From contig NZ_JOJM01000021.1 in the NCBI RefSeq assembly GCF_000720325.1, forward strand, positions 1 to 64,000: a stretch of DNA of 64,000 bases. The letters run 5' to 3'. The notes beneath the pieces are model-generated. The model was not told the DNA's origin. It saw only the letters and a program-made list of their open reading frames with translations, and did not search any database. Made by a program: the position numbers and the translations under genes. The DNA is from Streptomyces sp. NRRL B-1347. GTDB taxonomy: Bacteria > Actinomycetota > Actinomycetes > Streptomycetales > Streptomycetaceae. The stretch's first letter is position 1, and the number at the start of each line of letters is the position of its first letter. This document shows, one piece after another, positions 54,322-62,447 of this stretch.

Positions 54322-55332
54322 TCAGGTCCTCGGGGGCGGCAGCGCGCACACGGCAATGCCCGGCTCCACCAGGCTGCCCAGGACGAGGGTCCCGGCGCGG
54401 GCGCTGACGCTGGTGACCATGCGGTAGCCGGCGCCCTTGCGGGCCAGGTCGTGCACGGTCTCACCCCCGGGAGAGAAGGCCATGACGCGCAGCACCCGGC
54501 GCGGCGGCACGGGCACGCGGCGGGCGGCAGCGGCGGCCGCGCGGCGCACGGCCGAGGGCGCCCGGTGCAACTGGTCGAGGAGCGGCTCGCGCGGCCCGGC
54601 AAGGGCGACCCACAGCGTTCCGTCCTCGTCGCGCGACAGGTTGTCGGGGAAGCCCGGCAGGTCCTCCACGAACGGGTCGCTCCGTCCCGCCCGCGGCCCT
54701 GTGAGCCAGTACCGGGTGAGGCGGCGGGCACCGGTCTCGGCCACGGTGACGTGCGACGCGTCGGGCGCGAGGACCGCCCCGTTCGCGAAGTGCAGCCCGT
54801 CGAGCAGCACTTCGGGCTCGCCGCCCGGGGCGAGCCGCACCAGGCGGCCGGTGCCGACGTGCTCGACGATGTCGGCCCGCCAGTCGTCGAGGCCGTAGCG
54901 GCGGCTGGACACCGTGAAGTACACGGTGCCGTCAGGGGCGGCGGTCGCGTTGCTGCAGAACCGCAGTGGCTCCCCGGCGACCGCGTCGGCGAGGACCTCG
55001 ACCGGGCCGCCGTCCTCCGGGGCGGCGCGCAGCAGCCCCCGGTGCGCGTCACAGACGAGCAGCCGCCCGTCGGGAAGCGGTTCGAGGCCCAACGGCCTGC
55101 CGCCGGTGCGGGCCAGCTCCTCCACCCGGCCCCCGTACCCCGGCCCCGGCAGCGTGACGCGCAGGATCCGGCCGTCGGCCGTGCCGGTGACCACCCGGCC
55201 CGCGCCGTCCACGACGACGTCCTCAGGACCGGCGGCGGGCAGCCGCAGGACGTGCAGCGGCGGCAGCGGAGACGGCGGGACGGAACCCGCCGCGCGCCGG
55301 GCACGGGCGCGCGATGTGCCGAGGATGGACAT
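54322..55332 (-). CDS. SMP-30/gluconolactonase-like (strictosidine synthase-related) beta-propeller protein
   Basis: 336 aa six-bladed propeller: GPEDVVVDGAGRVVTGTADGRILRV, LVCDAHRGLLR, DGTVYFTVSS, HFANGAVLAPDASHVTVAETGARRLTRYWL and the diagnostic GFPDNLSRDEDGTLWVAL. Members are lactonases or phosphotriesterases; no substrate is evident. CAGGAGG precedes the ATG. It may be co-transcribed with the TrxB-like gene, although 116 bases with operator-like repeats separate them. Confidence 0.87.
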   Translation of the reverse strand: MSILGTSRARARRAAGSVPPSPLPPLHVLRLPAAGPEDVVVDGAGRVVTGTADGRILRVTLPGPGYGGRVEELARTGGRPLGLEPLPDGRLLVCDAHRGLLRAAPEDGGPVEVLADAVAGEPLRFCSNATAAPDGTVYFTVSSRRYGLDDWRADIVEHVGTGRLVRLAPGGEPEVLLDGLHFANGAVLAPDASHVTVAETGARRLTRYWLTGPRAGRSDPFVEDLPGFPDNLSRDEDGTLWVALAGPREPLLDQLHRAPSAVRRAAAAAARRVPVPPRRVLRVMAFSPGGETVHDLARKGAGYRMVTSVSARAGTLVLGSLVEPGIAVCALPPPRT

Positions 55333-55401
55333 GGGGCGGACCTCCTGGTGGGCGGGACCTCCGGGTGGGCGGGTCGGACCTCGTGGTGGGCCTTCCGGCT
55401 T

Positions 55402-55444
55402 GCGTCAGGCCGTGTAGGTGCTTCGCGTCAGGCCGTATAGGTGC
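55402..55444. repeat. 20-base direct repeat, period 23
   Basis: GCGTCAGGCCGTGTAGGTGC (55402-55421) recurs as GCGTCAGGCCGTATAGGTGC (55425-55444). Just to its left, GGGCGG(G)ACCTC-type units repeat three times (55334-55378). All are upstream of both divergent genes. Confidence 0.7.
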
Positions 55445-55558
55445 CCAGCGGAGGGCGGCCGAAGCGCGGATCGCGCGGCGGCCCCGCCCCAGCCGGGCCG
55501 GATGACCGGAACGCGATATTCAGTGGCCGGTCGGCGACCGCCGGTCCAGGCTTGGCGC

Positions 55559-56416
55559 ATGGCTTCCCGACCCGTCACCGCCCTGGACCTGCCGTGGCTC
55601 GGCACCCCGATCGACGCCCGCCCGCTCTTCGCCGCCGAGCACGCGGCACTGCTGGCGACGCTGCGCGCTCTGGAGCCCGCGGACTGGGGCCGGGAGGCCG
55701 TACCGGGCTGGACCGTGCGCGATCTCGCCGCGCACCTCGTCGGCGACTGCTACGGACGCCTCGCCCGCGACCGTGACCACCACGAGGGAGGGCCGCGCCC
55801 CGCGCCCGGCGAGAGCCTTGAAGCGTTCATCCACCGCGTCAACCAGGAGTGGGTCGACGCCTGGGCGCGCGTGAGCCCCGCCGCCCTCACCGACACCCTG
55901 GACCTGGTCGGCGCGCAGGTCACCCGCCTCTTCGAGACCGCGGACCCCGACGCCGCCTCGCTGGGGGTGTCCTGGGCGGGGGCCGACCCGGCGCCGATGT
56001 GGCTCGACTGCGCGCGGGAGTTCACCGAGTTCTGGACCCACCGCCAGCAGCTCCGCCACGCCGTGGGCCGGGACAGCGACTCCGACCCGCGGTTCCTCGG
56101 CGTGGTCCTCGACACCTTCATGCGGGCGCTGCCGCACACCTTGCGACACACGGAGGCGCCCGCCGGCACCCAGGTGCAGGTGCGTGTCGACGGTCCGTCC
56201 GGCGGCGCGTGGACGGCTACCGCCACGGGGGACCGCTGGTCCCTGGCCCTGCCGGACGCCGGACGGCCCGCCGCCGTCGTGGTGCTGGACGCGGAGGCCG
56301 CGTGGCGGCTGTGCACCCGCGGCACCTCCCCGGCCGCCGCCCTGGCCGGTGCCCGGACGAGCGGTGACCGCCGACTCGTCGAGGCAGTGGGCCGGATCGT
56401 GTCCGTCGTCCACTGA
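55559..56416 (+). CDS. Maleylpyruvate isomerase/mycothiol-dependent enzyme-like protein
   Basis: 285 aa of the DinB-like helical-bundle superfamily (MDMPI group): LFAAEHAALLATLRALEPADWGREAVPGWTVRDLAAHLVGDCYGRLARDRDHH at the N-terminus, FTEFWTHRQQLRHAVG with metal-binding His residues, and an SCP2-like C-terminal domain ending in RRLVEAVGRIVSVVH. It is likely a mycothiol-dependent enzyme with a bound divalent metal; its reaction is unknown. No Shine-Dalgarno is seen before the ATG. Confidence 0.83.
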   Translation: MASRPVTALDLPWLGTPIDARPLFAAEHAALLATLRALEPADWGREAVPGWTVRDLAAHLVGDCYGRLARDRDHHEGGPRPAPGESLEAFIHRVNQEWVDAWARVSPAALTDTLDLVGAQVTRLFETADPDAASLGVSWAGADPAPMWLDCAREFTEFWTHRQQLRHAVGRDSDSDPRFLGVVLDTFMRALPHTLRHTEAPAGTQVQVRVDGPSGGAWTATATGDRWSLALPDAGRPAAVVVLDAEAAWRLCTRGTSPAAALAGARTSGDRRLVEAVGRIVSVVH

Positions 56417-56458
56417 GTCCTCAGCCGAGGCGCGGCGCGGTCCTCAGTCGAGGCACGG

Positions 56459-57205
56459 TCAGTCGGTGGTCTCCGTCCGGGGCAGGGGCGGGTCCGTCGT
56501 CCCGTTCAGCACCTCCTCGGCGACCGCGGTGAGCAGCCGCCGCTGGGAGCGCGCGTGCCCGCGCAGCAGCGTGAACGCCTCGTCCACGCTGATCCGGTGG
56601 CGGTGCGACAGGGCGCCTTTGGCCTGCTCGATGACCACCCGGGAGTGCAGGGCCGTCTCCAGCTGGCTGACGATGACGCTCTGCCGGTGTGCGGCGCGCT
56701 GCTGGAGGATCCCGATGGTGGCCAGCCGCGCCAAGGCCTGGGCGAGCCGGAGCTGGGCGAGCGGCAGCGTCTCCGGCTGCCCGCGGAAGAGGCTGAGCGC
56801 GCCGATGGTCCGCCCTCGCAGCCGCAGGGGCGTGGCCGTGACGGAGGTGAAGCCGGACAGGAGCGCGTGCGGGGCGAACCGGGGCCAGCTCGCGTGCGGG
56901 CGGCCGTTCGCCAGGAGCGCGCCGTCGACCACCCGGCCGGAGCGGAAGCAGTCGAGCCCCGGCCCTTCGCCCCACTCGACGCCCAACCTCTCCAGGCGCC
57001 GGCTGTGTTCGTCGGACCCGGATGCCTCCAGGGACTCGCCCTCCGGCGCGGACAGGACGACGCCCGCGGCCGCGACGTCCAGGAGGTCGACGCAGCGCGT
57101 GGCGAGCAGTTGAAGGCAGCTGATGGCGTCGAAGTCGTCGACGAACGCGTCGGCGAGCTCGACGAAGGCGGCGGCGAGCCGTTCCTCACGCTCCTGCTCG
57201 GGCAT
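56459..57205 (-). CDS. GAF and ANTAR domain protein
   Basis: 248 aa. GAF sensor domain (about 25-165; GLDCFRSGRVVDGALLANGRPHASWPRF, VTATPLRLRGRTIGALSLF) followed by an ANTAR RNA-binding domain (about 175-230; LETALHSRVVIEQAKGALSHRHRISVDEAFTLLRGHARSQRRLLTAVAEEVL). Such proteins act as transcription antiterminators by binding paired hairpins in mRNA leaders after sensing a ligand. AGGAG is upstream of the ATG. An 82-base purine tract lies 60 bases ahead of the start. Confidence 0.92.
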   Translation of the reverse strand: MPEQEREERLAAAFVELADAFVDDFDAISCLQLLATRCVDLLDVAAAGVVLSAPEGESLEASGSDEHSRRLERLGVEWGEGPGLDCFRSGRVVDGALLANGRPHASWPRFAPHALLSGFTSVTATPLRLRGRTIGALSLFRGQPETLPLAQLRLAQALARLATIGILQQRAAHRQSVIVSQLETALHSRVVIEQAKGALSHRHRISVDEAFTLLRGHARSQRRLLTAVAEEVLNGTTDPPLPRTETTD

Positions 57206-57265
57206 CGCGGCTCAACGCTCCTTTCTCAGTCGGTCACCGGACCTGCGCACGGGAAGGGTGGCTGC

Positions 57266-57347
57266 GGAGGGAAGAGGAAGGGAGGAGAGGGGAGGGGAGA
57301 GGAACGGAGAGGAAGGGGAGGGAAGAGGGGGAGGGAAGGGGAAGGGG
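57266..57347 (+). repeat. 82-base polypurine tract
   Basis: From 57266 to 57347 every base is G or A except one C (57305), made of GGGA, GGAA and GAGG units. It lies between divergent/adjacent genes, upstream of the GAF-ANTAR gene, whose mRNA leader would be C/U-only there. The surrounding 57206-57473 region holds no gene. Confidence 0.9.
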
Positions 57348-57473
57348 TGGCGGGAGATTTTGGGGACGAAAGCCGCAGAGCGGCTGCTTTCCTGACCACG
57401 CCTCATACGCAATGTAACCCTGGGGTGGATGCAGGGGAAAGCCCCCGGTCCGGTGCTGGTGAGGCCCGGAGCG

Positions 57474-58043
57474 TCAGCTGTTCGCTCCCGGGAGCCGGGC
57501 GGGCGCCGGCGGCAGACTGCCCGCGGACGGGGCAGGGACCATCGTGTACGGAGGGGTCCGCGGACGGCGTATGTCCTCCGCGTCGGCGAGGCCCTGGCTG
57601 CGCCGGACCTCGACACGGAAGTCGTGCAGCGCCTCCCTGAACCGCCCGTCGACCTCCTGGTACGCGCTCGTGTCCACGGTCAGGCCCCTGCCCACGGCGT
57701 CCCTGAGGTCCCGGAGTACGGCGAACGCGCGCTCACACGCCATCGTGACGTGCGACGGCGCGGTGACCAGCAGCAGCTGCCGCGAATCCGCGGTGCCCGC
57801 GTCGGCCATGAGGTCCCTGACGGTGCCGTAGTTCCTGTCGGCGGCCCGGTCCTCGCGACAGGCCACGTCGTAGAGCCCTTCGTAGGCGCGCATCAGCGCC
57901 CGGAGGAACTCCACGCAGACCTCCACCTGCCGGTCCCGCTGGTGGTCGGCCCGGTCCCGCTTCCACCGCACCCGATCAGCGACGACCGTCGAAGCGACAC
58001 CGGCAGCCGTACCGCACAAGGTCGCCACAAGCGTGATCCACAC
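57474..58043 (-). CDS. Hypothetical protein with N-terminal membrane helix
   Basis: 189 aa starting at GTG 58043 with a hydrophobic helix (ITLVATLCGTAAGVASTVVA), then a helical soluble part (VRWKRDRADHQRDRQVEVCVEFLRALMRAYEGLYDV; CERAFAVLRDLRDAVG; FREALHDFRVEVRRS) and a Pro-rich tail. A GGGGGG run is the only start signal. A longer frame from 58229 is less likely because its extra residues look non-coding. Function is unknown. Confidence 0.65.
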   Translation of the reverse strand: MWITLVATLCGTAAGVASTVVADRVRWKRDRADHQRDRQVEVCVEFLRALMRAYEGLYDVACREDRAADRNYGTVRDLMADAGTADSRQLLLVTAPSHVTMACERAFAVLRDLRDAVGRGLTVDTSAYQEVDGRFREALHDFRVEVRRSQGLADAEDIRRPRTPPYTMVPAPSAGSLPPAPARLPGANS

Positions 58044-58377
58044 ACTGCCCCCCCGAACGAGCCATCGCTGTCGCACGGCCGAACTCCCGCACCAGCCAGG
58101 CGTATCCACACCCCTGAGCCCTGTCGGTGCCGTCGAGTACGGTGCCAAGAAGCACGACGCCGTGGCAACCGCGGCGCACGGCCGGGACGATCCCGGCCTC
58201 GGCCGCGCCCTGTGCATGCCGGGCGACACGGCGAACTCCTCGACCTACTTGATGCTCGATACGCGCGCTGCGCGCTCAGCTCGCGGCTGCCCCATGTCAC
58301 GAATCAGGTACTTCTCCCTCGCGCCGCTCACGCAAGTCGCATCATGCGCAGACACAGCGCAACCGCCAAGGGGACAC
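58044..58377. other. 334-base divergent spacer
   Basis: No gene is supported. It must carry promoters for the hypothetical membrane protein and the DUF4352-like gene. An A+T-rich block CTTGATGCTCGATA (58248-58261) and an alternating CGCGCGCTGCGCGC run (58262-58275) are the only notable elements. Confidence 0.5.
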
Positions 58378-59040
58378 ATGAGCAACACCACGCCACCGAT
58401 GCCCTCACTCCCGCCGCAGCCGCAGCCGCCGCTTCAGAAGAAGAGTCGTACCAACGCCGTCATCATCGGGTCGGCCGCAGCAGTGATCGCGGCGGTCGTC
58501 GGCACAGGGGTCTTCGTCGTCAACAGCCGCGACGACGACAAGAAGTCGGAGAGCACGCGCACGACCGAATCGGAAGCGTCCGACGAGGTGTTCGCCGAGG
58601 ACGAGGAACCGGCGGAGGACGAGCCGGAGCCGGAGGACGACGAGCCCCAGGTGTTCGGCCTGAACGACACCGTCACCTACAGCAACGACGTGGCGGTCAG
58701 CCTGTCCACGTTCTCGCGGGGCACGTCGAGTTCGACCGCCGCGCCGGAGAGCACGCCGTACCTGAAGTTCGATGTGCAGGTGGAGAACGGCGGTACGTCG
58801 ACCGTCGACACGACGGCGTTCTCCGTGAACTGCGCGTACGGCGAGGACGGCAAGGAGGGCGAACTGGTCATCGACTCCGAGCGGGGACTGAACGGCGGCC
58901 CTTTGACGCGGCTCCTCGCGGGCCGGTCCCTCACCGTGACGTGGGCGTGCGCGGTGCCGAAGGCGGAGAGGACGGTGCAGATCGAGGTGTCGCCGGACTT
59001 CGAGACGGAGACGGCGATCTTCACGGGCGACGTGAAGTGA
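58378..59040 (+). CDS. Membrane-anchored protein with DUF4352-like extracellular domain
   Basis: 220 aa. Pro-rich cytoplasmic leader, a single helix (AVIIGSAAAVIAAVVGTGVFVV, about 27-48), an acidic linker full of Glu/Asp (about 50-92), then an immunoglobulin-like beta domain (YLKFDVQVENGGTSTVDTTAFSVNCAYGEDG; LTVTWACAVPKAERTVQIEVSPD) resembling DUF4352/telomeric repeat-binding-like folds in secreted proteins. Two Cys could form a disulfide. Function is unknown. AAGGGG precedes the ATG. Confidence 0.75.
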   Translation: MSNTTPPMPSLPPQPQPPLQKKSRTNAVIIGSAAAVIAAVVGTGVFVVNSRDDDKKSESTRTTESEASDEVFAEDEEPAEDEPEPEDDEPQVFGLNDTVTYSNDVAVSLSTFSRGTSSSTAAPESTPYLKFDVQVENGGTSTVDTTAFSVNCAYGEDGKEGELVIDSERGLNGGPLTRLLAGRSLTVTWACAVPKAERTVQIEVSPDFETETAIFTGDVK

Positions 59041-59106
59041 GGGCCCTGCGGCGAGCCCGCGGGCGCAGCGGTCCGGGCCCCTGGCGGCCGCTGCGGCGAG
59101 CCCCGG

Positions 59107-59298
59107 TCAGGCGGCCGCCACGACGTCCGCGCGCACCGCGGCTCCCCACTCGATCAACAGGCGCTCGTACACCACACGTTGGGCAGCCGAGAGCCTGACC
59201 CGGGGGTCTCCGCCCTGCCCTGCCCAGAGGGCACGGATGTCCTCGTTCACGACCGCGGCGGGGCGCACGGGGGCGGGGTTTTGGGAGCTGGGGGGCAT
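59107..59298 (-). CDS. Small damage-promoter-linked protein, copy 2 (63 aa)
   Basis: 63 aa from ATG 59298. After a Pro/Ser-rich leader it reads NEDIRALWAGQGGDPRVRLS, then AAQRVVYERLLIEWGAAVRADVVAAA, a paralogue of the 59-aa protein at 44339-44518. No Shine-Dalgarno is present. An exact DNA-damage promoter element (59306-59328) ends 7 bases before the ATG, so the mRNA is leaderless. Probably a soluble helical protein; function unknown. Confidence 0.82.
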   Translation of the reverse strand: MPPSSQNPAPVRPAAVVNEDIRALWAGQGGDPRVRLSAAQRVVYERLLIEWGAAVRADVVAAA

Positions 59299-59305
59299 GC
59301 TTGCC

Positions 59306-59328
59306 AGCGTAGGCGGTGGCACTGACAA
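59306..59328 (-). promoter_or_regulatory. DNA-damage (PafBC-type) promoter of small protein 2
   Basis: On the minus strand TTGTCAGTG, 8 bases, TACGCT: an exact match to TTGTCRGTG-N8-TAnnnT, with the ATG 7 bases after the -10 box. Confidence 0.8.
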
Positions 59329-59383
59329 CCGGCACCGACCTCCTGCCAGGTTGCCCGCAATCGAGCCGGGTCAGCCTGCGTGA

Positions 59384-59399
59384 GCAATCGATCGCAATC
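59384..59399 (+). promoter_or_regulatory. Direct-repeat operator upstream of the DUF6879-XRE operon
   Basis: GCAATC-GATC-GCAATC, two 6-base units 10 bases apart, ending 27 bases before a plausible -10 box CATTCT (59426-59431). The same arrangement recurs at 61080. Confidence 0.65.
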
Positions 59400-59462
59400 C
59401 GCGAGCGTGCCTGCCGACTCGCGCGCATTCTGGTGTCTCAACCAGCGGAGACGGAGGGCCAC

Positions 59463-60203
59463 ATGACGCTCAGGCTCATCGGCACCACCAGTGACGACGG
59501 CGACTGCCCCACCCTCTACGAGATCGAGGGAACCGACGAGATCCTCGTCCAGGGCGACCGTGAGACCGACCCCCAGCACCTCGCCGCACTCCGCGACGTG
59601 AAGGAGTCCGAGACCTTCGTACGCGTGCCGCGCTCGCTGCTCAGCCGGTACGCCCCGCGCGCTGCTGTGCCTGAACTGGTGCCGTTCACGGAGATTTCCC
59701 ATCTGTTCAGCGAGTTCCGCCACACCGCCTGGCGTCTGGAGACACGCCGGGGCTACGCCTCCGACCGCAAGAGCCCGAAGTGGCAGAGGTTCCTCGCGGG
59801 TGAGGACGTCGCGTCAGAGCCGGACAACGCCTGGCGGACGAACGTCCGCGAGCAGACCGCGCAGGGCAAACGATTCGAGCGAGTGCGGCTCGTCGACGAA
59901 CCGCCCACCCAGGGGCAGCAGTTCCTCCTCGCCAGCGGACTCGGCAATGTCGCGGCAGGCGAGGACATCCGGAACCTCACGCGGGCCGAGGCCGCGCGCC
60001 TCCGGCTGCCGGACTTCGACTTCTGGCTGTTCGACTCGAAGGTCCTCGCGCGGTTCGCCTTCGACGACGAGGACACCACCCTGGGTGTGTACGTCACCGA
60101 ACACCCGGCCGACGTCCTTGCCGCGTGTCAGGCCCGGGACGCGGCCTGGCACCACGCGATCCGTACCACCGAGTTCATCGAGAAGGTACGTTCGCCGACG
60201 TGA
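59463..60203 (+). CDS. DUF6879-family protein with an extra N-terminal domain
   Basis: 246 aa. The C-terminal part (about 80-246) matches DUF6879: ISHLFSEFRHTAWRLETRRGYASD, LVDEPPTQGQQFLLASGLGNVAAGEDIRNL, DFWLFDSKVLARFAFDD. The first 75 residues form a separate small domain (LIGTTSDDGDCPTLYEIEGTDEILVQGDRE). DUF6879 proteins are almost always encoded beside XRE-DUF5753 regulators in Streptomyces, and their function is unknown. It overlaps the regulator gene by GTGA. GGAG precedes the ATG at 59463. Confidence 0.85.
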   Translation: MTLRLIGTTSDDGDCPTLYEIEGTDEILVQGDRETDPQHLAALRDVKESETFVRVPRSLLSRYAPRAAVPELVPFTEISHLFSEFRHTAWRLETRRGYASDRKSPKWQRFLAGEDVASEPDNAWRTNVREQTAQGKRFERVRLVDEPPTQGQQFLLASGLGNVAAGEDIRNLTRAEAARLRLPDFDFWLFDSKVLARFAFDDEDTTLGVYVTEHPADVLAACQARDAAWHHAIRTTEFIEKVRSPT

Positions 60204-61048
60204 GCACGGACTTCCAGACAGCCAGAGAGGCCCTCGGCGCGCGCCTCCGAGAGCTGCGCGTCGAGGCTGGTATGGAAGGCAAGGAGATCGCCGCGCGGCT
60301 CGGGTGGCAGACATCGCGGGTCTCGCGGCTCCAGAACGGCAAACAGACCCCGACGCGCGAGGACCTCTCTGCGTGGGCCCGGACAGTCGGTCGACCTGAT
60401 GTCACCGCGGAGTTGCACGGGCTGCTGGCCGCCCTGGGAATGAAGGAGCGACACCGATCCTGGCGGCGGCAGCTCGCAGGCGGGCACCGCGGGCGGCAGG
60501 AGGTCGGGGTCAAGCTGACCGACGCGACGAGACAGATCCGCGGCCTCGAAGTATCGCGGATCCCGGGCCTGTTCCAGACGCCGGAGTACGCACGTGTCGT
60601 CTTCGACGGACTCGCCGAGTTTCGTGGGATCCCGCCGACAACGGAGGACGCCGTAGAGGCGCGGATGCGTCGGCAGGAAACGCTTCGGGACCCGGCGAAG
60701 AGCTTCCACTTCGTGCTCTGCGAAGCCGCTCTCTACCATCGCCCCTGCCCGGCGGACGTGATGGCCGAACAGTTGGACCGCCTGTACAACCTCGTCGGCC
60801 AGCGGCGTATCGACCTGGGCATCATTCCGTTCGGCGCCCAGCTGCGCCGTACGGCCCCGCACGCTTTCTGGATCTACGACCGGCGCCTTGTCATCGTCGA
60901 GACCATCAGCGAGGAGCTGTGGCTCACGGGCGATGAGGACATCGCGGTGTACGAGCGGGCGTGGGACTGGCTGGCGGAGTCGGCCTCGGGCGGCCCTGCG
61001 GCCCGGCGACTGATCGGCCGTGCACGAGCTGCGCTCGACGTCTTCTGA
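60200..61048 (+). CDS. XRE-family regulator with DUF5753 domain
   Basis: 282 aa. N-terminal helix-turn-helix (LGARLRELRVEAGMEGKEIAARLGWQTSRVSRLQNGKQTPTREDLSAWAR) followed by the DUF5753 domain (LEVSRIPGLFQTPEYARVVFDGLAE; VVLCEAALYHRPCP-like block; LGIIPFGAQLRRTAPHAFWIYDRR). These abundant Streptomyces regulators, relatives of BldB/WhiJ-type systems, work with small DUF397/DUF6879 partners. It is coupled by GTGA to the DUF6879 gene. Iterated GCAATC sites on both sides are candidate binding sites. Confidence 0.9.
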   Translation: MSTDFQTAREALGARLRELRVEAGMEGKEIAARLGWQTSRVSRLQNGKQTPTREDLSAWARTVGRPDVTAELHGLLAALGMKERHRSWRRQLAGGHRGRQEVGVKLTDATRQIRGLEVSRIPGLFQTPEYARVVFDGLAEFRGIPPTTEDAVEARMRRQETLRDPAKSFHFVLCEAALYHRPCPADVMAEQLDRLYNLVGQRRIDLGIIPFGAQLRRTAPHAFWIYDRRLVIVETISEELWLTGDEDIAVYERAWDWLAESASGGPAARRLIGRARAALDVF

Positions 61049-61079
61049 GGAATCCGCCGCAAGCGGCCCGTCGGTATTC

Positions 61080-61099
61080 GCAATCACGTGCAATCGATC
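61080..61099 (+). promoter_or_regulatory. Second direct-repeat operator downstream of the XRE gene
   Basis: GCAATC-ACGT-GCAATC-GATC (61080-61099) repeats the arrangement at 59384, ending its second unit 28 bases before a -10 box TAACGT (61123-61128). A leaderless 15-codon frame starts 7 bases later. Confidence 0.65.
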
Positions 61100-61135
61100 A
61101 CCGGCGGCCTTCGCTGGCGTCCTAACGTGCTGGTC

Positions 61136-61183
61136 ATGCACGCACCGACGCGCGCCGCACACTGCGGCACAGCCGACGCGTAG
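61136..61183 (+). CDS. Putative leaderless 15-residue peptide MHAPTRAAHCGTADA
   Basis: The ATG is 7 bases after TAACGT, matching the leaderless spacing seen elsewhere in this window, and the GCAATC operator lies just upstream. The frame ends at TAG 61183. It may be a leader peptide for the downstream genes at 61468 or may have no role. The rest of the 61184-61467 spacer shows no convincing coding pattern. Confidence 0.3.
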   Translation: MHAPTRAAHCGTADA

Positions 61184-61467
61184 CTGGCCTCCAGTTCCCC
61201 GTGCTCCGAGAGCGTGCGCAAGGTCCGGGACATGGGCGGCCTCGTTCTCCCGCCAGCGGCACACACCGGCTCGCCACCGAGCCGGCCCTCGTGCTGGACG
61301 CTGCGGAGGAGTTCAGCGACGTACGCGCGCTCACCGTCCGCCCACCGGGCTGGATTCCCCACGTACCGCCCACGGGCTCCCCGCTCTGCGGCCGCTTCTG
61401 GCTGGAGCGCCCCGACGACAGACCGGCTCGCCCTGGGCGGCCCCAGACTTCCCGCGGAGGCATTCGG

Positions 61468-61860
61468 ATGACCGTGCACCACGACCCCACACCACCCGCT
61501 CCCGCGCCCGTCGTGGAGCGCCTCCGGGCCTGGGGCGCCGGAGAGCTCGACCGCATCGCGGTGACGATGCTCATCGAGGAGCACGAACTCCTGGCGCGGC
61601 CCGCCATGCAACGCGTCCTGGTCGTACAGACCGAGGGCAGCGCGTACGCGGACTGGACCCACCTGTCCCTGCGCCTGGCGGAGATGGAGCTTTCTGATGG
61701 CGAGTACGCCTTCATGGAGGTGGTCCTCGCCATCGCACTGGGACGCCACGTCCTCCTCGACCGCGTCCTGCCCCTGGGCGAGCGCCGCCTGGCCGTCGTG
61801 TTGCGCGCGCTGGCCGCGTGGGCGGGCGTCGACTCCCTCGCGGTGGGGGTCCGGTCATGA
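61468..61860 (+). CDS. Small helical hypothetical protein
   Basis: 130 aa, soluble and largely helical: VVERLRAWGAGELDRIAVTMLIEEHELLARPAMQRVLVVQ, then WTHLSLRLAEMELSDGEYAFMEVVLAIALGRHVLLDRVLPLGERRLAVVLRALA. No known domain is recognised. CGGAGG at 61455-61460 supports the ATG. Its stop overlaps the next start (ATGA), so it is the first gene of a coupled three-gene operon. Confidence 0.75.
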   Translation: MTVHHDPTPPAPAPVVERLRAWGAGELDRIAVTMLIEEHELLARPAMQRVLVVQTEGSAYADWTHLSLRLAEMELSDGEYAFMEVVLAIALGRHVLLDRVLPLGERRLAVVLRALAAWAGVDSLAVGVRS

Positions 61861-62207
61861 CGCTCACCCCGGACGGGACCGGGCTCGACGGCCTCTTGGA
61901 GGCGGCCATGTCCGCCTGCGGCACGCTGCCCTCTCCGGCGGAGACAGCCACGATCCACCGGCGCCTCGTCGCCGAGATCCGCCTCCGCCTGCCGGGCGCG
62001 GAACGGGCCATGGCCCGCGTGCCGGTGCGGAGCCGCGCCTGGTACGCGCATCAGCGAGTGATCGACGCGACCCGCGACGCACTGCTGTCGGGAGGCGTCG
62101 AGCCCGATCCGTCGGCCAGCCCGCTCGTCGCCGCGATGCGGGTGAGCGAGCTCGGCCGCCGCTTGCGGGATCTGTCGGTGTACCCGGCAGGAAGTGAGGA
62201 CGCGTGA
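61857..62207 (+). CDS. DUF6415-like small protein
   Basis: 116 aa with the pattern of DUF6415: MSACGTLPSPAETATIHRRLVAEIRLRLPGAERAM, then SRAWYAHQRVIDATRDALLSG and LVAAMRVSELGRRLRDL. These proteins are restricted to Streptomyces and relatives, and their role is unknown. The gene overlaps its neighbours by ATGA at the start and GTGA at the end. Confidence 0.78.
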   Translation: MTLTPDGTGLDGLLEAAMSACGTLPSPAETATIHRRLVAEIRLRLPGAERAMARVPVRSRAWYAHQRVIDATRDALLSGGVEPDPSASPLVAAMRVSELGRRLRDLSVYPAGSEDA

Positions 62208-62365
62208 GCCAGGGATCGCGGCTGTGCTGGCGGTGCGACGAGCCGATCCGGCCGGGCGAGCGGACGGAGACGCTGCCGAAGGACTCGGCATCGGGCGCCG
62301 GAGCCGCGGCGGTCTGGCATGAGGCCCCGTGCCCGGTCGACGACCAGTACCCAGGGCCTTCGTGA
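62204..62365 (+). CDS. Small Cys-containing protein (53 aa)
   Basis: 53 aa: MSQGSRLCWRCDEPIRPGER, then TETLPKDSAS and a C-terminal VWHEAPCPVDDQYP. CWRC plus the later His and Cys could bind zinc. The GTG overlaps the preceding stop, and GAAGTGAGGA is just upstream, so it belongs to the same operon as the DUF6415-like gene. Function is unknown. Confidence 0.75.
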   Translation: MSQGSRLCWRCDEPIRPGERTETLPKDSASGAGAAAVWHEAPCPVDDQYPGPS

Positions 62366-62447
62366 CGCTCGGGGGTGGACGGCTGGGAGCCGACTGGGAG
62401 CCGATCAAGGGCGACGGGCTCGTGGAGGCCCTGACCGGCTCCAGCGG

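Noticed and set aside
61184..61467. Degenerate ATP-binding regulator gene often found beside XRE modules
   Set aside because: I looked for a conserved reading in all frames and found only Pro/Arg/Ser-rich text, so no gene or clear pseudogene is claimed.
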